DNA of 64,000 bases from Nereida sp965655635 (GCF_965655635.1 NZ_CBFHHE010000005.1:46028-110027); one strand, 5' to 3'. Shown: positions 1 through 9,121, counted from the stretch's first letter. The notes: a model not told the origin generated them from the sequence alone. Translations and numbers: made by a program.

Positions 1-1220
1 CATCAGTTGCAAAAGCCGCTGAGATTATCTCAAACGCGAAAAACCCAGTTATCCTGAATGGTGCTGGCGTTGTTCTGTCAAAAGGCGGCATCGATGCGTC
101 TATTGCATTGGCTGAACGTCTCGACGCACCAGTTTGTGTAGGCTACCAGCACAACGATGCATTCCCAGGCTCGCACCCATTGTTTGCAGGTCCATTGGGC
201 TACAACGGCTCAAAAGCAGGCATGGAACTGATTTCCGAAGCCGACGTTGTTTTGTGCCTCGGCACACGCCTGAACCCGTTCTCCACACTCCCTGGTTACG
301 GCATTGATTACTGGCCAGCAGACGCGAAAATCATTCAGGTCGACATCAACCCAGATCGCATTGGTTTGACCAAGAAAGTAACTGTGGGCATCGTCGGTGA
401 CGCAGCCAAAGTTGCAAAAGGTATCTTGGGCCAGCTGGACGCATCTGCAGGCGACGCAGGCCGCGAAGAGCGCAAAGCAACAATTGCGCAGACGAAATCA
501 GCGTGGGCACAGCAACTGGCCTCCATGGATCACGAAGACGACGATCCAGGCACAACTTGGAACCAGCGCGCACGTGATGCAAAGCCTGACTGGATGTCCC
601 CTCGTATGGCGTGGCGTGCTATCCAAGCCGCTCTGCCACGCGAAGCAATTATCTCTTCAGACATCGGCAACAACTGTGCAATCGGTAACGCCTACCCAGA
701 CTTCGACGAAGGCCGTAAGTACCTTGCACCTGGCCTGTTCGGCCCATGTGGATACGGTTTGCCTGCAATCGTTGGTGCGAAAATCGGCCAACCAGATGTT
801 CCGGTCGTTGGTTTTGCAGGTGACGGCGCGTTCGGTATCGCAGTGAACGAATTGACTGCTATCGGCCGCGGCGACTGGCCTGCAGTTACGCAGATCGTGT
901 TCCGCAACTACCAGTGGGGTGCTGAAAAGCGCAACTCAACCTTGTGGTTCGACGATAACTTCGTCGGCACTGAGCTGGACACCGAAGTTTCGTATGCGGG
1001 CATCGCCAACGCATGTGGCCTCAAAGGTGTTGCAGCGCGCACAATGGAAGAACTCACAGATGTGCTAAACACAGCGATCAAAGCGCAGATGGAAGACGGT
1101 GTTACGACATTGATCGAAGTCATGCTGAACCAAGAACTGGGCGAGCCTTTCCGTCGCGACGCGATGAAAAAGCCGGTCGCAGTAGCGGGCGTCTCAGCAT
1201 CTGATATGGCTGCTGAATAA
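1..1220 (+). CDS. xsc: Sulfoacetaldehyde acetyltransferase, 3' part
   Basis: The reading frame is open from the window edge, so the start lies upstream; about 405 C-terminal residues of a protein normally near 590 aa are present. It is a thiamine-diphosphate enzyme that converts sulfoacetaldehyde plus phosphate to acetyl phosphate and sulfite in the cytoplasm. Visible are the central TPP-enzyme domain followed by the C-terminal cofactor-binding domain with GDGAFGIAVNEL and, about 25 residues on, the metal-binding Asn in FRNYQWGAEKRN. The stretch GNAYPDF...GRKYLAPGLFGPCGYG is typical of Xsc rather than of acetolactate synthase. The next gene is pta, which uses the acetyl phosphate, and soeABC, which can dispose of the sulfite. 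A strong terminator follows the stop codon. Confidence 0.93.
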   Translation, partial: SVAKAAEIISNAKNPVILNGAGVVLSKGGIDASIALAERLDAPVCVGYQHNDAFPGSHPLFAGPLGYNGSKAGMELISEADVVLCLGTRLNPFSTLPGYGIDYWPADAKIIQVDINPDRIGLTKKVTVGIVGDAAKVAKGILGQLDASAGDAGREERKATIAQTKSAWAQQLASMDHEDDDPGTTWNQRARDAKPDWMSPRMAWRAIQAALPREAIISSDIGNNCAIGNAYPDFDEGRKYLAPGLFGPCGYGLPAIVGAKIGQPDVPVVGFAGDGAFGIAVNELTAIGRGDWPAVTQIVFRNYQWGAEKRNSTLWFDDNFVGTELDTEVSYAGIANACGLKGVAARTMEELTDVLNTAIKAQMEDGVTTLIEVMLNQELGEPFRRDAMKKPVAVAGVSASDMAAE

Positions 1221-1246
1221 GCACACCGCCGCATCGCTAAACATTA

Positions 1247-1274
1247 CCCGCCTCAGGAAACTGAGGCGGGTTTT
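1247..1274 (+). terminator. Rho-independent terminator after xsc
   Basis: Perfect 10-bp stem CCCGCCTCAG / CTGAGGCGGG closed by a GAAA tetraloop and followed by TTTT. It ends 26-54 nt after the xsc stop, so pta is probably read partly from its own promoter or by read-through. Confidence 0.85.
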
Positions 1275-1351
1275 GAGGTGAAAAGACATGGAAAAGATTT
1301 GTGCATGCACAGATGCCTTCGACCATGCGGAGCAACGGGAACAAACGCGCT

Positions 1352-2290
1352 ATGGCAAAGACAAACAATTTTCTGAGCACAAACTCTGTCGTTTGCCCAC
1401 CAGAGTTACTGCGCCAAGCCCAAGCCGCCCCCACACCGCGCGTCGCCATTGCCCGCGCCGGTGCAGCACTGCCGATGGAAGCCGCCCGCGACGCCACACA
1501 AGCTGGCATCATGGAGCCTGTGTTTACGGGCGAGCGCGCTTTGATCGAAGCCGAAGCGGATAAGCTGAATTGGGACATCTCTGCGTTTGAATTGATTGAG
1601 GCGGAGGGCGAAGAAGCATCAGGAAAGGCTGCAGCATTTGCCTGTGGCGAGGGCCGCGCGGATGTTTTGATGAAGGGGCACCTGCATACCGATGTTTTCA
1701 TGAAATCCGCCCTGAACCGCGATGCTGGCCTGCGCGCGGGCAAGCGATTGGTTCATATTTTCCACATCGGTCACCCAAACGGCGGTGCGCTGACCATCTC
1801 GGATGCCGCCGTAAACGTCAGCCCCAACATGGAAACTCGCCAAGACGCCACACGCGAAGTGGTGCGCCTGTTGCATTTACTCGGCACTGATCGTCCCAAA
1901 GTTGCGTTTTTAAGCGCTACTGAAAGCGTGATCCCCTCCGTCCCTTCATCCGTTGATGCCTCCGAGCTTGCCACATGGGCGAAAGGCGAGATCACGAATG
2001 CTGATTTCTCCGGACCACTGGCCATGGATCTTATCCTGTCGCCTGAAGCCGTTGCGGCCAAAAAACTGATGGATGATCCGGTCGCGGGCCAAGCCGACGC
2101 GATCATCGTCCCTGACATTGTTTCAGGAAACGCCATCTTCAAATCTGCCGTTTACATGGCCGGTGGGTGTGCTGCGGGCATCGTGATGGGGGCGGCTGTT
2201 CCTATCTTGCTGACCTCTCGTGCCGATCCACCTGCCGCGCGCATGGCATCCGCTGCCCTTGCCGCAATTGTAACCGCCGCCAACAAATGA
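1352..2290 (+). CDS. pta: Phosphate acetyltransferase (PTA/PTB family)
   Basis: Converts acetyl phosphate from Xsc into acetyl-CoA. The protein (312 aa from this start) belongs to the phosphate acetyl/butyryltransferase family, recognised by PRVAIARAGAALPMEAAR near the N-terminus, DVLMKGHLHTDVFMK, IGHPNGGALTISDAAVN and the C-terminal VYMAGGCAAGIVMGA segment. The start is uncertain: the frame is open back to a GTG at 1301, with ATGs at 1313, 1325 and 1352. I chose 1352 because the family homology begins shortly after it; no candidate has a strong ribosome binding site. An ATG at 1288 with a good GAGGTG signal opens a different frame that runs 91 codons into pta and looks like a shadow. Only 54 nt separate pta from soeA. 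Confidence 0.88.
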   Translation: MAKTNNFLSTNSVVCPPELLRQAQAAPTPRVAIARAGAALPMEAARDATQAGIMEPVFTGERALIEAEADKLNWDISAFELIEAEGEEASGKAAAFACGEGRADVLMKGHLHTDVFMKSALNRDAGLRAGKRLVHIFHIGHPNGGALTISDAAVNVSPNMETRQDATREVVRLLHLLGTDRPKVAFLSATESVIPSVPSSVDASELATWAKGEITNADFSGPLAMDLILSPEAVAAKKLMDDPVAGQADAIIVPDIVSGNAIFKSAVYMAGGCAAGIVMGAAVPILLTSRADPPAARMASAALAAIVTAANK

Positions 2291-2344
2291 CCCATGGACC
2301 GCAGCACCGCGCTGTACATCCAAAACCGACCCTGAGGAGGAATT

Positions 2345-5167
2345 ATGGGATTTAATCAGCCAGTCGTGGACACGTCCCCGAAAGTTAGCGACGAAGTCCG
2401 TAAAACCACCTGCTATATGTGCGCCTGCCGTTGCGGCATCAATGTGCACATGAAGGAAGGCAAAGTTGCCTATATCGAAGGCAACAAAGACCACCCTGTA
2501 AACCAAGGTGTGCTCTGCGCCAAGGGCTCGGCCGGTATTATGCAGGTCAACGCGCCTTCACGTCTGCGCGCGCCCATGAAACGGGTCGGCGAGCGTGGCT
2601 CTGGTGAGTTTGAAGAAATCACATGGGAAGAGGCCTATGACATTGCAGTGTCCAAGCTAAAGCCTATCCGCGACGAAGACCCTTCAAAACTGGCGTTCTT
2701 TACGGGCCGTGACCAATCACAGAGTTTCACGTCGCTTTGGGCCCAAGGTTTCGGCACGCCAAACTACGCAGCCCACGGTGGCTTCTGCTCGGTCAATATG
2801 GCTGCAGCCGGTATTTACACTATGGGCGGTGCTTTTTGGGAGTTTGGGCAACCAGATTGGGACCACACCAAAATGCTGATGATTTTCGGTGTTGCCGAAG
2901 ACCATGACAGCAATCCAATCAAGATGGGTCTGGGCAAAATCAAAGCCCGCGGCGCCAAAGTTGTTGGCGTCAATCCAATCCGCTCAGGGTATAACGCCGT
3001 TGCAGATGAGTGGGTCGGCATCACACCGGGCACAGATGGCTTGTTCATCCTGTCGATGCTGCACTGCTTGATCAAAGCGGGTAAAATTGACCTTGATTAT
3101 CTTTCACAATTCACAAACGCGCCGGTTCTTTTGGATGAAACCAACGGTAGCGCCGAAGAAGGTCTGTTCCTGAAAGACAAAGACGGCAAAGCGTTGGTCA
3201 TCGACCGCAATACTGGCAAGCTTGCACCTTTTGATGGCCAGGGCGTTTATCCCGATCTTGCTGGCACACACCGCAAGGCAGGTGTCACACACCGCACCGT
3301 ATTCCACCACATGATCGAGCGGTACATGTCCGAGGAATACACCCCCGAAGCAGTCGCAGAGCGGTGCGGTATTTCAGCAAAACGCATCCGCAAACTTGCC
3401 GCCGAATTAGCTGATGTCGCGTTTAACCAAGCGATTGAGCTAGATCGTCCTTGGACAGATTTCCGCGGCAAGAAGCATGATAAAATGGTGGGGCGGCCCG
3501 TTTCGTTCCACTCGATGCGCGGAATTTCAGCACATGCCAACGGCTTTCAAACCTGCCGCGCACTACACGTTTTGCAAATTATGCTCGGCTCTGTTGAAAC
3601 GCCGGGCGGCATGCGGTTCAAACCGCCCTACCCCAAGCCAGCAACAGCGCACCCCAAACCGCACTGCAAAGTCACTCCGGGTGCTGCACTTGACGGGCCA
3701 CACTTGGGCTTCACCCATGGGCCAGATGACCTTTGCTTGCGCGAAGACGGCACTGCCGCACGTATCGATAAAGCGTTTACATGGGAAAACCCCATGTCCT
3801 CGCACGGCATGATGCACATGGTAATTTCCAATGCCCATGCGGGCGATCCTTACAAGATTGATACGCTATTTATGTATATGGCGAACATGTCTTGGAACTC
3901 ATCCATGAACACATCCGGTGTCATTGAGATGCTCACGGATAAAGATGAGGACGGCAATTACGTCATTCCGAACATCATCTATTCTGATGCGTACTCATCC
4001 GAGATGGTCGCTTATTCCGATCTGATCCTGCCCGATACGACCTATCTTGAGCGCCACGATTGCATCTCGCTTTTGGACCGGCCAATCTGTGAAGCCGACG
4101 CCGTGGCAGACGCTATTCGCTGGCCAGTTGTTGAGCCTGACCGCGACGTAAAGGGTTTCCAGTCAGCCCTTTGTGATCTTGGCGCACGTCTTGGATTGGC
4201 CGGTTTCGTGAATGAAGACGGCAGCCAAAAATACGAAGACTACGCCGACTACATCACCAATCACATCCGCCGTCCCGGTGTTGGCCCACTGGCGGGCTGG
4301 CGCGTAGGCGAAGACGGTCTGCAAGGTGGCCGCGGCGAAGTAAACGAAGCACAGCTTGATGCCTATATCGAAAACGGCGGCTTTTGGATGGAGCACGTCC
4401 CAGAGGACGCAGCCTACTACAAACCGTTCAACATGGGCTACCAAGATTGGGCCGTGAAGATGGGCTTCTTTGATGCAGTCCAGCCCTATATCTTCCAGCT
4501 TTATGTGGAGCCGATGCGTAAATTCCAACTGGCTGCCGAAGGCCACGGAGAGCGCCAACCACCAGAGCACCTGCGCGAGCGTATCAAACACACTCTCGAC
4601 CCGCTTCCGATCTGGTATTCCAACGAGCCTGAGAACCTTGCGGACCAATACCCTGTCACGGCGCTGACACAGCGTCCTATGGCAATGTATCACTCGTGGG
4701 GCAGCCAGAACGCGTGGTTGCGCCAAATCCATGGCCACAACCCTCTCTATGTTCCGACCAAAATATGGGAAGAGAACGGTTTTGAAGAAGGCGATTGGGC
4801 CAAGGTTGTGTCTCCCCACGGCGAGATCGTTGTTCCAGTAGCACACATGGCTGCGCTCAATGACAACACCGTTTGGACATGGAACGCGATTGGTAAGCGT
4901 AAGGGCGCGTGGGCCCTTGAAGAGAACGCACCAGAAACGACCAAAGGCTTTTTGCTGAACCATCTCATCCACGAACTGCTGCCCGCAAACGGTGACGGTA
5001 TGCGTTGGGCAAACTCTGATCCGATCACCGGTCAGGCCGCGTGGTTCGATCTTAAAGTGCGCATCGAAAAATCAGATGTTGCGGGGCAAACCCTACCTAA
5101 TTTTGCGCCGCAAAAATCGCCTGTCGGCAAAGGCCCCAAAGACCTTGCATGGAAGCTGGGAAAATGA
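2345..5167 (+). CDS. soeA: Sulfite dehydrogenase molybdopterin subunit SoeA
   Basis: A 940-aa molybdopterin oxidoreductase of the DMSO reductase family, the likely catalytic subunit of a SoeABC complex that oxidises sulfite to sulfate at the cytoplasmic face of the membrane. The N-terminus has a 4Fe-4S site (C23, C26, C30 and C58 in CYMCACRC...GVLCAKG) and no Tat signal, as expected for a cytoplasmic Soe enzyme. HGGFCSVNMAAAG near residue 145 probably contains the molybdenum ligand. The C-terminal molydop-binding domain contains ALTQRPMAMYHSWGSQNAWL. The start has a GGAGG ribosome site. Position after xsc-pta supports sulfite as substrate; tetrathionate, thiosulfate or polysulfide chemistry, used by close relatives, cannot be excluded. 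It overlaps the next small gene by ATGA. Confidence 0.85.
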   Translation: MGFNQPVVDTSPKVSDEVRKTTCYMCACRCGINVHMKEGKVAYIEGNKDHPVNQGVLCAKGSAGIMQVNAPSRLRAPMKRVGERGSGEFEEITWEEAYDIAVSKLKPIRDEDPSKLAFFTGRDQSQSFTSLWAQGFGTPNYAAHGGFCSVNMAAAGIYTMGGAFWEFGQPDWDHTKMLMIFGVAEDHDSNPIKMGLGKIKARGAKVVGVNPIRSGYNAVADEWVGITPGTDGLFILSMLHCLIKAGKIDLDYLSQFTNAPVLLDETNGSAEEGLFLKDKDGKALVIDRNTGKLAPFDGQGVYPDLAGTHRKAGVTHRTVFHHMIERYMSEEYTPEAVAERCGISAKRIRKLAAELADVAFNQAIELDRPWTDFRGKKHDKMVGRPVSFHSMRGISAHANGFQTCRALHVLQIMLGSVETPGGMRFKPPYPKPATAHPKPHCKVTPGAALDGPHLGFTHGPDDLCLREDGTAARIDKAFTWENPMSSHGMMHMVISNAHAGDPYKIDTLFMYMANMSWNSSMNTSGVIEMLTDKDEDGNYVIPNIIYSDAYSSEMVAYSDLILPDTTYLERHDCISLLDRPICEADAVADAIRWPVVEPDRDVKGFQSALCDLGARLGLAGFVNEDGSQKYEDYADYITNHIRRPGVGPLAGWRVGEDGLQGGRGEVNEAQLDAYIENGGFWMEHVPEDAAYYKPFNMGYQDWAVKMGFFDAVQPYIFQLYVEPMRKFQLAAEGHGERQPPEHLRERIKHTLDPLPIWYSNEPENLADQYPVTALTQRPMAMYHSWGSQNAWLRQIHGHNPLYVPTKIWEENGFEEGDWAKVVSPHGEIVVPVAHMAALNDNTVWTWNAIGKRKGAWALEENAPETTKGFLLNHLIHELLPANGDGMRWANSDPITGQAAWFDLKVRIEKSDVAGQTLPNFAPQKSPVGKGPKDLAWKLGK

Positions 5168-5313
5168 GCCCTGTAAAACTGACACTCTTAGGCGTTGCTG
5201 CCGCCATCGCAGTAATGGTTGGGTCTTTCATCTGGTTCGTTGCCACATGGGATGCCAGCAAAGAAGAACCCATCACCTATATATCACACACAACTCTGAG
5301 GGGGCTCGCATGA
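5164..5313 (+). CDS. 49-aa single-TM protein between soeA and soeB
   Basis: A 49-codon frame whose ATG overlaps the soeA stop (ATGA at 5164-5167) and whose TGA overlaps the soeB ATG (ATGA at 5310-5313). Translation is therefore probably coupled on both sides. The protein starts MSPVKLTLLGVAAAIAVMV, continues GSFIWFVATWD and ends in a polar tail of about 20 residues (ASKEEPITYISHTTLRGLA). That is one hydrophobic helix of about 22 residues with a basic residue before it and acidic residues after it, which predicts N-in topology. I do not recognise a family. A role in assembling or anchoring the Soe complex is inferred only from position. Its presence between the subunits explains the 142-nt spacing between soeA and soeB. 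Confidence 0.7.
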   Translation: MSPVKLTLLGVAAAIAVMVGSFIWFVATWDASKEEPITYISHTTLRGLA

Positions 5314-6065
5314 CAACTCTGCCAACCCATACGAAAAAGAAACTGGGATTGGTCATTGACCTCGATACCTGCGTTGGCTGCCACGCCTGCGTGGTGTCCT
5401 GCAAAGGCTGGAACACCGAAAACTACGGCGCCCCCCTGTCCGATCAGGATGCGTACGGCGCCAACCCATCAGGTACGTTTCTGAACCGTGTTCACAGCTA
5501 CGAAGTACAGCCCGAGGCAGGCCCTGCCCAACTGATCCACTTCCCCAAATCATGCCTGCATTGTGACGACGCACCGTGTGTCACCGTCTGCCCGACAGGT
5601 GCCAGCTACAAGCGTGTTGAAGACGGTATTGTTCTGGTAAATGAAGCTGACTGTATCGGTTGTGGTCTGTGCGCTTGGGCCTGCCCCTACGGAGCGCGGG
5701 AGTTGGACCAACAAGAAGGCGTCATGAAAAAATGTACCCTCTGCGTTGACCGGATTTACAATGAAAACCTGCCCGAAGAGGACCGCCAGCCCGCCTGCGT
5801 TCGGACCTGTCCTGCGGGTGCCCGTCACTTTGGCGATTTAGGTGACGAGAACTCAGACGTCTCAAAGCTTGTGGCTGAACGTGGCGGCGTTGATTTGATG
5901 CCAGAGCAAGGCACCAAACCTGTTAACAAATACCTGCCTCCTCGATTGAAGGATGACTATACCAACACCGGTGATATCGACATCCTCGCACCCCTTCTTG
6001 AGCCTGTTGCGCCAGATGCCAAAGGTATTCTGGGCTGGCTCGATAAAGCACTGGAGAAACTCTGA
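5310..6065 (+). CDS. soeB: Sulfite dehydrogenase iron-sulfur subunit SoeB
   Basis: 251-aa electron-transfer subunit with four ferredoxin-type cysteine clusters in order: CVGCHACVVSCKGWN, CLHCDDAPCVTVCPTG, CIGCGLCAWACPYGA and CTLCVDRI...CVRTCPAGA. It passes electrons from the SoeA molybdenum centre to the membrane subunit. The family is the DmsB/PsrB/SoeB type without a signal peptide, so it acts in the cytoplasm. The start is preceded by GAGGGGG and overlaps the upstream small gene by 4 nt. The stop overlaps soeC by one base (TGATG). An in-frame extension upstream to 4992 reads through soeA sequence and is rejected. Confidence 0.9.
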   Translation: MTTLPTHTKKKLGLVIDLDTCVGCHACVVSCKGWNTENYGAPLSDQDAYGANPSGTFLNRVHSYEVQPEAGPAQLIHFPKSCLHCDDAPCVTVCPTGASYKRVEDGIVLVNEADCIGCGLCAWACPYGARELDQQEGVMKKCTLCVDRIYNENLPEEDRQPACVRTCPAGARHFGDLGDENSDVSKLVAERGGVDLMPEQGTKPVNKYLPPRLKDDYTNTGDIDILAPLLEPVAPDAKGILGWLDKALEKL

Positions 6066-6934
6066 TGCATCCAGCACCATCCATTATTCTATTCACAGTC
6101 CTTTCCGGCTTGGGCTTTGGGCTGATGATTTTCTTGGGGCTGGGCATGCCATCCCCCACGGGTCTTTCGGCGTTCATCTGGTTCGCTATTGCCTATCTTC
6201 TTGCCGTTGGTGGGATCATCTCTTCGACATTCCATCTCGGGAACCCGAAGAACATTCTCAAGTCCTTCAGCCAGTGGCGCACAAGCTGGCTCTCACGCGA
6301 GGGATGCCTTGCGGTGGCGACACTGCTTGTCATGGGCATTTACGGAGCGGCGTTAGTCTTTTTGAACATGCGCATTCCTTTGCTTGGCTACGTTGGATCA
6401 GCGCTTGCGTTGGCAACCGTTTACGGCACGTCCATGATCTATGCACAGCTCAAGACCGTGCCCCGTTGGAACCATCCTACCACCTCAGTCATGTTCATCG
6501 CTTACGCTGTTTCAGGCGGTGCACTGCTTGCTGGACAAGTCAGCCTGGCTGTTTGGTTTTTGCCTGCCGCGGCCCTCTTGCAGCTTTTCATTTTCTTGAC
6601 CGCCGATGACCGCTTTAGCGCCGCGGGCAGTACAATCGCGTCGGCTACACAGCTGGGCAACATCGGGTCTGTCCGCCAGTTCGAACCGCCCCACACAGGC
6701 AGCAACTATCTTATGAAAGAAATGATCCACATCGTGGGGCGCAAACATGCTGTGAAGCTACAAATCATCTCGGTTGTGCTGTTGTTCACACCTATGTTGC
6801 TTTTGCTTTTGCCCTTTAATCACGCTCTCGCACTGGTCGCGGTGTTGGCGCACGTGGCCGGTGTCATCGTTGCGCGCTGGTTGTTTTTTGCACAAGCAGA
6901 GCATGTTGTCGGGCTTTACTACGACAAGCGCTAA
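6065..6934 (+). CDS. soeC: Sulfite dehydrogenase membrane subunit SoeC
   Basis: 289-aa integral membrane protein of the DmsC anchor family with about eight hydrophobic segments, beginning with SIILFTVLSGLGFGLMIFLG. It would hand electrons from SoeB to ubiquinone. One-base overlap with soeB (TGATG) indicates translational coupling. It is the last gene of the operon and is followed by a terminator 41 nt downstream. Confidence 0.87.
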   Translation: MHPAPSIILFTVLSGLGFGLMIFLGLGMPSPTGLSAFIWFAIAYLLAVGGIISSTFHLGNPKNILKSFSQWRTSWLSREGCLAVATLLVMGIYGAALVFLNMRIPLLGYVGSALALATVYGTSMIYAQLKTVPRWNHPTTSVMFIAYAVSGGALLAGQVSLAVWFLPAAALLQLFIFLTADDRFSAAGSTIASATQLGNIGSVRQFEPPHTGSNYLMKEMIHIVGRKHAVKLQIISVVLLFTPMLLLLLPFNHALALVAVLAHVAGVIVARWLFFAQAEHVVGLYYDKR

Positions 6935-6975
6935 GGGGGCTGTAGCTTCAAACACTCTTACTAACAAAAAACCTT

Positions 6976-7003
6976 AGGCGGCCTTTTATGGGACCGCCTT
7001 TTT
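6976..7003 (+). terminator. Terminator after soeC
   Basis: AGGCGG pairs with CCGCCT, extended inwards by CC/GG with one bulged A, and is followed by TTTTT. It sits 41 nt after the soeC stop. Confidence 0.75.
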
Positions 7004-7098
7004 GCTGCGCGCGTGACATCTTGGACAGGACGAAGACAGTAAGAGATAGAACGCGACAATGCTCTGCAAGACATCGCCCACCTCCCCCACACACCAAC

Positions 7099-7131
7099 AA
7101 AAAAGCAGGCCGGATGAACCAACCTGCTTTT
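7099..7131 (-). terminator. Terminator of the minus-strand ABC importer operon
   Basis: On the minus strand AAAAGCAGG (complement of 7123-7131) pairs with CCTGCTTTT (complement of 7101-7109) and runs into a T tract. It lies 31 nt beyond the stop of the last permease gene. Confidence 0.75.
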
Positions 7132-7162
7132 GCTGTCTTCATGAGCTTTACTGGATACGAGA

Positions 7163-8044
7163 TTAGCCCTTTACGGCACCCGCTGTCAGGCCGCTCACGA
7201 TCTGACGCTGGAAGAACATCACTAAGATGAACAGCGGTACCGTGGCTGAAACAACAGCTGCAACAGCGAACATCACGTTTCCTTCGGTCTGGGTGGTCCC
7301 CAGGAACGAGGCGATTTTCGGCACCATTGTCTGGTTCTCTTTGCTCAGCAACATCGCAGTAACCGCAAAGTCATTGTAGGCCAGCAGGAAGCTAAACAGA
7401 CCCGTTGTAATAACACCCGGCCACATCACGGGGATGATCACATGGCGGAAGGCTTGAAACTGGGTACAGCCATCCACCTTAGCACTTTCGTCCAGTTCCT
7501 TCGGAATTTTCTGGAAAAAGCTATGAAGCATCCATAATGTGAACGGCTGGTTAATAGCGACCAACACAATGATTGATGTGGGTAGGATTCCCCAGAGGTT
7601 CCATTCAAAAAACGGAAGCAGATACCCTGACACCAACGTGATGGGCGGCATAGCGCGGAAAATCAGCGCAATGATCAGCAACCAAAACGTGTACTTAAAG
7701 CCTGACCGCGAAAGCGCGTAACCACCAAGCGTCCCGATGGTCAGCGATGTGCAGACCACGAAAAAGCACACGATGAACGTGTTCAAAACAGCGCGCCAGA
7801 ACTCTTCTTGTATCCACGCACCTTCATAGCCCGCGCCAGTAAGCGAGCTGCCATATGTGGCTTCTGTGCGCGGACCAAACAACGCATCTTTCCAATTGGT
7901 GATTGAGAAGAAGTCCAATTCAACTTTGAATGACCCCCAAAGCGTCCAAAGAAATGGGAACGCCGCCATCATCAACCAGATACCGATAAAGGCATAAATA
8001 GCGATGCGAAGGCCGAGGGGCTGTTGTGTCGCTTTCGAGCTCAT
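7163..8044 (-). CDS. Carbohydrate ABC transporter permease (MalG type)
   Basis: 293-aa inner-membrane permease with six predicted helices and the binding-protein-dependent transport signature ELDESAKVDGCTQFQAFRHVIIPVMWPG (EAA loop) about two thirds along, which docks on the ATPase. It belongs to the MalG/UgpE type of the CUT1 family. The start has AAGGGA 6 nt upstream. It is the last gene of a four-gene minus-strand importer operon (ATPase, binding protein, two permeases). The substrate is not evident from the sequence. Confidence 0.88.
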   Translation of the reverse strand: MSSKATQQPLGLRIAIYAFIGIWLMMAAFPFLWTLWGSFKVELDFFSITNWKDALFGPRTEATYGSSLTGAGYEGAWIQEEFWRAVLNTFIVCFFVVCTSLTIGTLGGYALSRSGFKYTFWLLIIALIFRAMPPITLVSGYLLPFFEWNLWGILPTSIIVLVAINQPFTLWMLHSFFQKIPKELDESAKVDGCTQFQAFRHVIIPVMWPGVITTGLFSFLLAYNDFAVTAMLLSKENQTMVPKIASFLGTTQTEGNVMFAVAAVVSATVPLFILVMFFQRQIVSGLTAGAVKG

Positions 8045-8059
8045 ATTTGATCCCTTTCC

Positions 8060-9085
8060 TTAAGTCTTGGCGTTGAAGTCGCGCCAAGTGCGGACCAATA
8101 CAGGTGACAACAAAATTGCGACGCCGATAATCGTAAGTACTGACGTTGCAGCAGCAGAGGACAGCAAGCGCGTCTCACCACCCAAGTCGTTGTAGATGAT
8201 CCAACTAAGCGAAGTCGCGTGCGCTTCGGCGTTAAAGCCCACAATCGGTTCAAAGACGCGGAAGTTATCCATCAATTGGATCAAGGCCACGAACGTCACA
8301 AGCGGCATCAAATGCGGGATCACAACGTAGCGGATTTGCTGCCAGCGGCTCGCACCATCAATCATAGCGGATTCCAATGTATCTTGGGGCAATGTTTGCA
8401 GGCCTGCGTAGAAGACAACGAAGGCAAATGGTGCTGAGTGCCAGACACCATAAACCATCAGAGTGATCCATGTGAGTGCTGTGTTGGCCTTCAATGACAG
8501 GTCTGGATCATCGGCAAGGAATTGGATCGCGCTACCAAGCACGCCGCGGCTGTCGATCATCCAAAACAGAATGAGTGAGCCAATCAACGGCGTCACAATC
8601 ATTGGCAGTAGTGAAAAGAAAATCACAAGGCCCTTAAGATGGCGGTGCAGCGAGTTAACCCCAACCGCGATGGCAAAGCCAAGAACGATCAAAAGCGGCG
8701 TCACAACAAATGTATAGGTAAGCGTGAAGTACATAGCGCGGTAGAATGGCAGGTTCTTCAGCCCGTCGAAAAAGCCACCAATGCTTTCGCGCCCAGACCA
8801 CAAGGCAGCCACTTCATTCACTGCAAGGTGTCCACGATCAAGATAAATAGAGAGGCCCGCAAACCGGCCCAAAGGCTCGGCTAATTTTAGGGCGGCGGTC
8901 GCCTCTTGGTCGATTGATGTTTCAGTCGTACAGCCAAAGGGGCCACAATTCTCAACGGTCAAAAGGACCGCCTCATGAGGCGTAAACAAAGATTGGATCA
9001 CAACTGAGATAATTGGAAACGCGATAAACAAAAGCATCGCTAATGCTGTCGGCAGGAAAAACCAAAAGAACGTTTTATGCTTCAT
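8060..9085 (-). CDS. Carbohydrate ABC transporter permease (MalF type)
   Basis: 341-aa inner-membrane permease, the partner of the MalG-type gene that follows after 15 nt. The N-terminal helix (FFWFFLPTALAMLLFIAF) is followed by a roughly 80-residue periplasmic loop that contains two Cys residues. Later come the membrane domain and the EAA loop ESAMIDGASRWQQIRYVVIPHL. Ribosome site GAGGAC lies upstream. The longer first periplasmic loop is usual for the MalF/UgpA side of CUT1 importers. Confidence 0.87.
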   Translation of the reverse strand: MKHKTFFWFFLPTALAMLLFIAFPIISVVIQSLFTPHEAVLLTVENCGPFGCTTETSIDQEATAALKLAEPLGRFAGLSIYLDRGHLAVNEVAALWSGRESIGGFFDGLKNLPFYRAMYFTLTYTFVVTPLLIVLGFAIAVGVNSLHRHLKGLVIFFSLLPMIVTPLIGSLILFWMIDSRGVLGSAIQFLADDPDLSLKANTALTWITLMVYGVWHSAPFAFVVFYAGLQTLPQDTLESAMIDGASRWQQIRYVVIPHLMPLVTFVALIQLMDNFRVFEPIVGFNAEAHATSLSWIIYNDLGGETRLLSSAAATSVLTIIGVAILLSPVLVRTWRDFNAKT

Positions 9086-9121
9086 CTATTAAGGTCCTCA
9101 ACGGCCGTCAGTATCGTAAAT

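Noticed and set aside
1288..1563. ATG-started 91-codon frame behind a good GAGGTG site, overlapping the pta start
   Set aside because: It runs out of frame with the clearly homologous pta and its composition looks like a shadow; a leader-peptide role is possible but unsupported.
4163..4972. 269-codon open frame on the minus strand inside soeA
   Set aside because: Antisense shadow of a well-conserved gene, with no ribosome site or recognisable motif.
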